DNA of 64,000 bases, from the NCBI GenBank assembly GCA_019084025.1, contig JAHRBI010000001.1:248001-312000 (forward strand). Direction: 5' to 3'. The notes beneath the pieces were generated by a model that saw only the letters and a program-made list of their open reading frames with translations, had not been told where the DNA came from and did not search any database. Position 1 is the first letter of the stretch, and each line of letters begins with the position of its first letter. Positions 44,111-50,848 of the stretch are shown here, one piece after another. The position numbers and the translations under genes were made by a program. Origin of the DNA: Burkholderiaceae bacterium DAT-1 (lineage in GTDB: Bacteria; Pseudomonadota; Gammaproteobacteria; Burkholderiales; Chitinimonadaceae).

Positions 44111-44926
44111 ATGTCTGGCCCTTTTCTCACGCACAGCCCTTCACCACGCGAACTAGAGGATCTTCAAAAATTTCTTGGGAGTTTTCGAGATGGAACTGGA
44201 AATTTACGAGAGCCTGATGCAAGCACTCGTGCCGACTATCGGCAAATAGAACGCTGCTTTGCCGAATTGCTCGACGGCAGAACCACCGAAAATAAGGCTT
44301 TTTACGATTTTATTGTTCTCTCAAACGAGAGAGGTGGCATTTCTATCAGAGGCGCATCGGTGAAATCCAAGGAAATGGATGGTTTGCACGCGTATTCTGA
44401 AGAAAATCGTACTATGCGATCCTACCTAGAACTTTCTAATTCGGCAGCAAAAGATCTCGCACTGTGCCGTACAAAGGGACTTACTGAAGAAATGTTTAGG
44501 AATAGGGAGCACCCCGAAGAATTTGGGGCCACCATTTTAGAAAGACAAGCATCAGAACGTCTCCAGACGCAACGTGCCTACTTGGATAGTATTCCTGGCG
44601 CAAATAAGCGCTTTGTAGAGGAAGAAAGCGTATATATCTCGCTACTCTACTCACCTATGGTTAATGGGGAAAGAACATACTTGGTTTCGAGTTTTACGTC
44701 CGCATTGCAACCACCTGCAAGTTGGAATTTTAGTGGAAAACGCTTGGTGGGCGTTGATAATTCAGGCGAAGTACTATATGAATGGTACGCACTTTCTGGC
44801 GGGCAATTCAAATATTACCCCAAAATTTGTGACAGAATTCACGGGACAGGACTTTTTAATTTAGTAAATTACAAGCCAGCAGTCGAGTCCCTACGTCAAA
44901 AGATACACCGGATGTTTGAACGCTAA
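44111..44926 (+). CDS. Candidate type II restriction endonuclease
   Basis: 271 residues. It converges with a C5-cytosine methyltransferase and overlaps it by four bases, a standard restriction-modification layout. Internal signs: YDFIVLSNERGGISIRGASV with SVKSK right after (Asp66, Lys85/87), which can be read as a divergent PD-(D/E)xK core, then LELSNSAAKDLAL and, near the end, LYEWYALSGGQFKYYP. The same series (GxSxK, ELSNSA, EWYxxSGGQxKYYP) is one I remember from uncharacterised proteins next to DNA methyltransferases. No characterised enzyme can be named and the recognition sequence is unknown. AT-rich codon use marks it as island DNA. Alternatives are a non-nuclease partner or an inactive relic; the frame is intact. 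Confidence 0.6.
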   Translation: MSGPFLTHSPSPRELEDLQKFLGSFRDGTGNLREPDASTRADYRQIERCFAELLDGRTTENKAFYDFIVLSNERGGISIRGASVKSKEMDGLHAYSEENRTMRSYLELSNSAAKDLALCRTKGLTEEMFRNREHPEEFGATILERQASERLQTQRAYLDSIPGANKRFVEEESVYISLLYSPMVNGERTYLVSSFTSALQPPASWNFSGKRLVGVDNSGEVLYEWYALSGGQFKYYPKICDRIHGTGLFNLVNYKPAVESLRQKIHRMFER

Positions 44927-45975
44927 ATCAATTCACGTACTTTTTGCATTATTTTCTCCATGAGTAGGGGTGGTACAGCATTTCCAATCTGCGTAAACTT
45001 TTCCTCCAAAGTCCCCATTGGTTCAAAATCGGGAGGAAATGTTTGGATTGCTGCCGCCTCTCTCCAAGAGAGTCTTCTAGGGCTAATACATGGATAATCT
45101 GGATTAAATTGCAAGTGATCATAATGATCAGTAAATCGCCATTTCTGCTTAAACCCATTCGCCAAATCGCTCCATTCAAGCTCCATTACTGGGGACGCGG
45201 GATGCAAAGTAATGTGCCTGAAGTTTGCTACCACCGTAAATGCTGGGCTATCCCATCGATGACGACGATTTCTGGACATGAAGTACCATGCAAAGTTCCC
45301 ATCAGGATCATGCGGCCTTTCGTAATATTCACCGATCGGATTAGCAGGCAGGTGAGCAATTGCATCGCCATGTGAAGCATATGGCAGTAGGCCAAGCTTA
45401 TTGACCAGCTTTGGCTTTGTATGAGTTGGCGTTGGGAATTCGAAACTATCTGAAATATCAGCCCTAACTCCAACAATAAATACACGCTTCCTAAACTGAG
45501 GGACGCCAAAGTCAGCAGCATTTATAAGCAGATGATGTACGTGATATTTTGCCGCCAATTGATTTTCATAGACATCAATTTGCTTTTTAAACCATTCACC
45601 ATTTTGAAGCTTAGCTAATCCTGAAACATTTTCTGCAATGAATATTTTCGGCTTAACCTTGTTCACCGCCTCAGCAAAGCCAAGAAACAAATTGGACCTA
45701 TCATCTTTTTCCGGATTGCGCGTACCCCCCATTGAAAAAGATTGGCATGGATATCCACCCATGATGATATCTGCTTCTGGATATGGATTAACAGCTGACT
45801 CATTGAATGAATAAATATCGGTAGTTCTAACGTCAACGTCAGGAAAATAGTTCGACAATGTCGACGTGGCCGCTCTGAAATTATCGAGGGCAAATACGGT
45901 TCTGAATCCCGCAGCATGTGCACCAAAGTCCATGCCGCCGGTACCGCAGAAAAGGGAAATTACACGATTGTTCAT
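44923..45975 (-). CDS. DNA (cytosine-5-)-methyltransferase
   Basis: 350 residues from ATG 45975 (MNNRVISLFCGTGGMDFG, motif I). Motif IV is GGYPCQSFSMGG with catalytic Cys77, motif VI AENVSGL, motif VIII QFRKRVFIVGV, and motif X GNAVPPLLMEK; spacing is normal for C5 enzymes and all key residues are present. The target-recognition region between VIII and IX (about residues 190-290) contains DGNFAWYFMSRNRRHRWDSP. The frame is open upstream to 46095, and a start at GTG 45999 or ATG 46053 is possible; no clear ribosome site decides it. It would protect the host from the convergent endonuclease. Confidence 0.93.
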   Translation of the reverse strand: MNNRVISLFCGTGGMDFGAHAAGFRTVFALDNFRAATSTLSNYFPDVDVRTTDIYSFNESAVNPYPEADIIMGGYPCQSFSMGGTRNPEKDDRSNLFLGFAEAVNKVKPKIFIAENVSGLAKLQNGEWFKKQIDVYENQLAAKYHVHHLLINAADFGVPQFRKRVFIVGVRADISDSFEFPTPTHTKPKLVNKLGLLPYASHGDAIAHLPANPIGEYYERPHDPDGNFAWYFMSRNRRHRWDSPAFTVVANFRHITLHPASPVMELEWSDLANGFKQKWRFTDHYDHLQFNPDYPCISPRRLSWREAAAIQTFPPDFEPMGTLEEKFTQIGNAVPPLLMEKIMQKVRELI

Positions 45976-46217
45976 AGCCAAATTTTGGGTCAACTTCACG
46001 ATATCGCTGATATGATACCGTGACGTAACTTTCTTGGCCACCACTTTTCGCATTACTACCGACAGAATGACAGCTTGCCTCAGCACAATGTGCAACTTGA
46101 TGGTAATCTGATGTCGTCCTGCTTGGAAAAGATGTACGTTTCTTGCCTTCTACCTTTTCGCAACAACCTAGTAAAGTCATTTCACACCCTTCTGCAAGCC
46201 CACGGATTCCAAACTGA

Positions 46218-46241
46218 GTTGTCTGGTCGGATTCTGGTCAG
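46218..46241. repeat. Second copy of the sequence that follows attL
   Basis: 24 bases containing CTGGTCGGATTCTGGTCAG, 23 of 24 identical to 35557-35580, the bases immediately inside attL. It lies 150 bases inside attR in the same orientation. The 46.0-46.39 kb stretch around it has no gene I can support. Confidence 0.7.
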
Positions 46242-46390
46242 AGCTAGGTACTACGGTGTGCAATGCTCTGCAACATTGGTGCTGAGGTCGATGTGCCTGG
46301 TGAGCGCCATCATATCTAAGATAATGATTTAAAATGATATTTTTTAAATCCACAAACCATGATCAGATCAAAAGTTGACCGATCAACGTT

Positions 46391-46481
46391 TTCGATTCCC
46401 ATCGCCCGCTCCAGAATATCAGGCCGTAAGCTATTGAACGGCAAATGAAAAAGCCAACCTGAAGGGGTTGGCTTTTTTGTT
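46391..46481. repeat. attR: right 91-bp direct repeat of the island
   Basis: Identical to 35469-35559: the 3' 23 bases of tRNA-Gly(CCC), including CCA, then the tRNA terminator. The tRNA 5' part is absent here, so the gene is only a remnant, as expected for the distal end of an element integrated in a tRNA gene. The island between the repeats is about 10.8 kb (10,922 bases per repeat unit). Confidence 0.93.
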
Positions 46482-47097
46482 ATTTTGTTACCTGCATTAT
46501 CTCTTTTCACGCCGCTGCGGATCACGATTCATTGCGCCGTCATCTTGTCATGACATAGTGGTGAGCTAAATAGCTTTGGCCATCCCCAAGCCACATGCAC
46601 ATGCCGGATTCATCCCAAGTAGATGGCGCATTGCTCACGCGTCAAATCAATGAACACACAGTGCTCATTCGCCCAAGCCCAGTGTGGCCCGAAAGGTGCG
46701 CAGCCCTGCTTGCCACATGCTTCGTAGCAGGGTTGTCATTCATGGCTTCGCACAATATTTTCACGGTGATCATGCTCTCTTCATCGTTTGGGTTAAATGA
46801 TGGCCTGCCTGCTGTATACGATTGCTTCACTTCGCAAAAAAGTCTCGCTGCTGGCGAAACAAGCCCAGCACCCATTTGGGTGAACACTTGTCAGCAGACC
46901 GTAAGGCATTGACTTCCAAGTTGTTTTGATCTGCACCTCGACTTGCGGTCGTGCCTGCGTACCTACCAAGCAAACGAGATGATGGTAACTCGGTATTTGC
47001 ATGAAGCGGACACCAAGCTAATGTCTGGTTGCAGACGCGGCAGGAACCTGACAGTGTAACGGGTTGCCACTTTTCATTATCAGGTTCTACTGATTCG
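46482..47097. other. Intergenic region between the island and the rhomboid gene
   Basis: 616 bases with no gene I can support. A 105-codon frame on the plus strand (46595-46912) and an 81-codon frame on the minus strand (46642-46887) overlap each other and look like nothing known. A degraded gene is possible. Confidence 0.4.
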
Positions 47098-48585
47098 ATG
47101 CTTGTTATACCGCTGCCCAATCGCCCAAACTGGCGTAATCCGCCGTGGGTGACGCTTTGCCTGATCATTTCATGCGTTCTGATTTACTTTGGCTTTCAGT
47201 TGCCGGGTGAACGTGCGGCGAATGAGGGCATCAAGCTTTACCAGTCAGCAGGACTCGGTGACATCGAGCTACCACGCTACCAAGCCTTTCTGCAGCGCGC
47301 CGGTGCAAAACCTGAAGCGGATGCAGTAGAACAGGCGCTAGCAGAAGGCTCGCAGCATGCAGGCTGGGTGCATGCCGTACTCGCGAGTCTCGACAATCAG
47401 GATTTCCAACGGCAACTGCAGCAAGATCTTGCTCAACATACAGAACAGCACCTGTATGCCGACTGGCAGCGCAATCGCAAACAGTTTGATTTGCTGTGGG
47501 CCAAAAATTTCACCTGGAAGTATGCACTGCATCCACGTGCCCCTACCACCGCCCAGGTGTTCATGCAGATGTTTATGCACGGCAGCATCGATCATCTGGT
47601 GGGCAATATGGTGATCCTGTTTATGGTGGCCTACACGGTGGAAGCATTGATTGGTGGCGGCCTGTTCCTGCTGCTGTATGTACTGGCAGGCGTCTGTGCA
47701 ACCCTCCCCGATTTGATTTGGCCCGGCACTGCAGGATCGATTTCTTTAGGTGCCTCGGGTGCAATCGCCGGAGTGATGGCCATGTTTGTGATGCTGTATG
47801 GCCTGCGGAAGGTGCGTTTCTTTTACTGGATTGTGGTGTATTTCAGTACGATGCGTGCGCCTGCAATTCTGGTATTGCCATGGTGGCTTGCGCATGAGGT
47901 ATGGCAACGACTGGGCGATCCGGAAAGCCATGTCAACTACTGGGCGCACTTTGCCGGACTCTGTAGCGGAACCGTGTTCATTGCGGTGTATCGCCTTTAC
48001 AAGCAAGGCAAAACCGCAGAAGCGCTGGAGGTGGATGATCGGGCCAAAGCCCACGCGCTCCAGCGGGAACTGGCAGATGATCAGATGCGGAAAATGGAGT
48101 TCGCTGCTGCAGCCCGCAGCTATATTTCGCTGTTTGATCAGGATATCTCCCAGCCTGAACCGGGCTTACTTGCTTTTCGCGCGGCCTGTATGCAGCCAGA
48201 TCCGAATGTGCTTCAGGAGGCTGCATTCCGTTTGTTCCAGGCGGCGCAGCTTACATCAGTTGATCAGCATGCGGCCGATACCGCTAAAGCATGGCAAATG
48301 GCCAGGCAACAGAATCTTAAATTACCTCAACTCAGCCTCAAACAATGGGTGCGATTGCTCTCGGCATGGATTGCCGCGAGTAAACTGGATGAAGCGGAGC
48401 AATTGCTTGCACGCCTGATTTCCCGTGAAGGAGATCATATTCAGTTACTGCCAGCACTGGTATACAAACTGGGTATGGCACATCGTGTACGCGGCGACAA
48501 GACACGCAGTCTTGCCGCCTGGACACTCCTTAAAAAGCATTTTCCGGAATCGGTCGAAGCCCGTATGGCAGGTCAGGCATCCTGA
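47098..48585 (+). CDS. Rhomboid intramembrane serine protease with long C-terminal tail
   Basis: 495 residues. Six or seven transmembrane helices in the first 310 residues; the active-site Ser220 is in LGASGAIAGVMAM and the His in NYWAHFAGLCSG, with HGSIDHLVGNM contributing the conserved His/Asn of helix 2. Both catalytic residues are present. A long soluble insertion between helices 1 and 2 (about 45-150) and a roughly 190-residue C-terminal helical tail (TPR-like repeats) are extra to the core domain. The ATG at 47098 is chosen because the hydrophobic N-terminal helix follows it directly. The stop overlaps the convergent membrane/TPR gene by 13 bases. Confidence 0.9.
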   Translation: MLVIPLPNRPNWRNPPWVTLCLIISCVLIYFGFQLPGERAANEGIKLYQSAGLGDIELPRYQAFLQRAGAKPEADAVEQALAEGSQHAGWVHAVLASLDNQDFQRQLQQDLAQHTEQHLYADWQRNRKQFDLLWAKNFTWKYALHPRAPTTAQVFMQMFMHGSIDHLVGNMVILFMVAYTVEALIGGGLFLLLYVLAGVCATLPDLIWPGTAGSISLGASGAIAGVMAMFVMLYGLRKVRFFYWIVVYFSTMRAPAILVLPWWLAHEVWQRLGDPESHVNYWAHFAGLCSGTVFIAVYRLYKQGKTAEALEVDDRAKAHALQRELADDQMRKMEFAAAARSYISLFDQDISQPEPGLLAFRAACMQPDPNVLQEAAFRLFQAAQLTSVDQHAADTAKAWQMARQQNLKLPQLSLKQWVRLLSAWIAASKLDEAEQLLARLISREGDHIQLLPALVYKLGMAHRVRGDKTRSLAAWTLLKKHFPESVEARMAGQAS

Positions 48586-49901
48586 TTCTGCATAATGGAA
48601 AGCGTGCCAATCCGTTCCAGCACCATCAGAAAGCGCTCAGCCTCTTCCCGCACCGGGTGATTGGGGAAGTGGCGGATCAGTTGCTCAAGCAACTTGCGTG
48701 CATGGGCATCGTTCCGTTGATGATCACTTGAAATATGCGCCGCCAGCAGCATCACCTCAGGCAGCGCAGTGTGCTTGGGATACGCCTTGTCGAATCCGCG
48801 AATGAGGCGCAGAGATAAGGCCATGCGCCGCGTTTGAAACGCTAATTTGGCCAATGCCAGAGTATCTTCACCTGCTTTCGGGCGCAAATCGGGCAATAGT
48901 TTGGCAACCTGCTCGATCACATCCAGCGCCGGGCCATGTTTACGTGCAGCCAGATGCAGATTCATAAGCCGCGTGGCGATTTCTGTTACACGCTCAGCCG
49001 CCTGACTACTGGCCAGCATCAGTCGTAGCGAGGCATTCAGCAAGGGTAGATCTGACGGATAGCGGCGCAGTGCCTTATCAAGTATGAGCAGCGCGTCCTC
49101 TACCTGTCCTGCTGCAACAGCCGTATTGCACTCGGATAACGAGATTTCCTGCTCGGTGGCCTCTCGCACGGGTTGACCTTCAATGTCACGTACATGCAGA
49201 CCCAGGCCATCATGAAACTGATACACCACGTATCCCATCAGCCGGAACATCACCATGTAGAAATACTGGAAGGCAAATGTCGTACACATGCTTGCTGCAA
49301 TGGCAGTGTGCATATGTCTGATCAGAAACTCATTCAGTGCCATGCTGCCCATGGACAACATCGCCAGGCATGCCCATAAACCCAGATAGGGCAAACCGAT
49401 GATGGTCATCATTTCAAACAGGCGAAATGGGTTGATGGAATCCCAAAAGCTGCCACTGAGCGCCAGCCGCATCACATTTGCGGGCCAGGCGATCAGACAG
49501 AATAGCCCGACGATCACACCCATGACAGGGCTCAATGCAACGGTCAGCCCGACAACAATCCCGGCAAGCATCAGGGCAAAACCATGTTTGACGCCGATCC
49601 ACAGATTGATGTGTTCAGCCTCATGGATCAATGAATCACCCGAAAAGCCCTTTGCCGTACGATCAAGCAGCATAAAAAGATGCTTAAACCAAGCCAGCGT
49701 CAGCAATACCACCAAGATAAGGGCAAGTTTAGAAAACAGAACTGCACACAGCATGACGAGCAGTGTGGAAATCGAAAAACCAAGGAACGGGACGATTCCC
49801 GCACCAGAGAGCGGATAAGCAAAAAACGAAGGAAATCGTTCCCAGTAGGGACGAATAGACGGTTGTTTCAATGCATGTGACACGGTATGTATTCCCATCA
49901 T
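48573..49901 (-). CDS. Membrane protein with C-terminal TPR-like helical region
   Basis: 442 residues. The first 235 hold about six transmembrane helices (VPFLGFSISTLLVMLCAVLF, VVGLTVALSPVMGVIVGLFC, LPYLGLWACLAMLSMGSMAL). The last 200 form a soluble repeat of helical pairs with TPR-like spacing (AVAAGQVEDALLILDKALRR, ALDVIEQVAKLLPDL). No named family. It overlaps the rhomboid gene tail to tail; both proteins combine a membrane core with a TPR-like C terminus, so they may act together, which is inference. A complex inverted repeat lies just upstream (49922-49979). Confidence 0.8.
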   Translation of the reverse strand: MMGIHTVSHALKQPSIRPYWERFPSFFAYPLSGAGIVPFLGFSISTLLVMLCAVLFSKLALILVVLLTLAWFKHLFMLLDRTAKGFSGDSLIHEAEHINLWIGVKHGFALMLAGIVVGLTVALSPVMGVIVGLFCLIAWPANVMRLALSGSFWDSINPFRLFEMMTIIGLPYLGLWACLAMLSMGSMALNEFLIRHMHTAIAASMCTTFAFQYFYMVMFRLMGYVVYQFHDGLGLHVRDIEGQPVREATEQEISLSECNTAVAAGQVEDALLILDKALRRYPSDLPLLNASLRLMLASSQAAERVTEIATRLMNLHLAARKHGPALDVIEQVAKLLPDLRPKAGEDTLALAKLAFQTRRMALSLRLIRGFDKAYPKHTALPEVMLLAAHISSDHQRNDAHARKLLEQLIRHFPNHPVREEAERFLMVLERIGTLSIMQNQDA

Positions 49902-49921
49902 TTATTCAATCAATATCAAAG

Positions 49922-49979
49922 AAGCGAACCGATATGCGGACTCCGCATATATCGGGCTCCGCATGATACCAGTTCGCTT
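49922..49979. repeat. Nested inverted repeats upstream of the membrane/TPR gene
   Basis: Outer arms AAGCGAAC (49922-49929) and GTTCGCTT (49972-49979); inner arms ATATGCGGA (49932-49940) and TCCGCATAT (49942-49950). A further GGCTCCGCATGAT copy of the inner arm follows. No T tract. Confidence 0.6.
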
Positions 49980-50026
49980 GCCATGACATCTGGGAATGCC
50001 GCATCAACGCCGGAAAAGTATGCAAA

Positions 50027-50050
50027 AGGCCAGCCCTGGTCGGCTGGCCT
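50027..50050 (-). terminator. Terminator of the chalcone isomerase-like gene
   Basis: AGGCCAGCC (50027-50035), six-base loop, GGCTGGCCT (50042-50050). On the minus strand it is followed by TTTTGC, a short T run; it lies 50 bases after the gene's stop. Confidence 0.7.
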
Positions 50051-50099
50051 AGCACTTTTATGAGACAGTCACGCTACTGGATACGCGGCTTGACGGGAA

Positions 50100-50693
50100 T
50101 TATCCGGTCAATTGCACGCCTAACAGGCGCTGCTTGAGATCGTTACTGGCAGGATGCTCCCCCAGCCAGATACGCAATACCAGATTGTAAAATTCGCGGT
50201 CAGGCAGCGGGTCTCGGATGGCCCGGCCATTGACTGTTGCCACCATGCCTGTATCGGGAACCCAGTCGAGATTAATGACATCGCCTTCATGTACCGACTC
50301 AAGCGATCCGAACATGGCCGCAAACGATTCGATGCTGGCTGCAAATTGCGCATGTTCGGACTCGGAGCAATTCTCATCCAGTCCTTCCTGCATGGACCGG
50401 CTCAGCAAGCCGCCACCTACATCCCGCAAAAAGGTAATCTGCAGGCGCTGTGGTCCTTGATCCGCCAGAATGTCGCTCACACTGTTCGTCAGCTTATCTA
50501 GATACAAGGCCGCTAGGTATACCTTGAAATAGGCTTTACTGCGAATGCCTGCGCCATTTAACGCAAGTGTGGCGTTGGCCACCTGTGCAGCGTCGGCAAC
50601 CGTTCGCTCACCCAGCATCAGGGCGTGTGAATCCAGAGACATCAGAGACAGGCTGCACGCAAGCAGCGTAGACATTAGGCGGGATGACAGCAT
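50100..50693 (-). CDS. Exported chalcone isomerase-like protein
   Basis: 197 residues with a signal peptide (STLLACSLSLMSLDSHA). The mature domain matches the bacterial chalcone isomerase-like family: LALNGAGIRSKAYFKVYLAALYL, then ITFLRDVGGGLLSRSMQEGL, VHEGDVINLDWVPDTGMVATVNG, and FYNLVLRIWLGEHPAS near the end. Bacterial members are periplasmic and mostly have no isomerase activity shown; a lipid or fatty-acid-binding role has been proposed for the fold. It is separated from the TonB-dependent receptor by 155 bases. Confidence 0.9.
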   Translation of the reverse strand: MLSSRLMSTLLACSLSLMSLDSHALMLGERTVADAAQVANATLALNGAGIRSKAYFKVYLAALYLDKLTNSVSDILADQGPQRLQITFLRDVGGGLLSRSMQEGLDENCSESEHAQFAASIESFAAMFGSLESVHEGDVINLDWVPDTGMVATVNGRAIRDPLPDREFYNLVLRIWLGEHPASNDLKQRLLGVQLTG

Positions 50694-50848
50694 GAATACT
50701 CTACAGAATGATTCGACAAAACAAGCAACTGCTTGCTATGTATATTACGATATTCTGCTATTCGTGGACATCCCGCCGGGCAGTTTTAGCCAGACAGGAA
50801 AAGAAGGCGCAAGCCGGGCGACAAACCTGGGTAGCGCCTCTTTTACGC

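Noticed and set aside
46595-46912. Frames on both strands between the island and the rhomboid gene
   Set aside because: They overlap each other (plus 46595-46912, minus 46642-46887) and show no domain; possibly a decayed gene but not supportable.
50797-50845. Possible terminator of the TonB-dependent receptor (GGCGC/GCGCC arms with flanking A and T runs)
   Set aside because: The arms are short and interrupted and the loop is about 26 bases; too weak to list.
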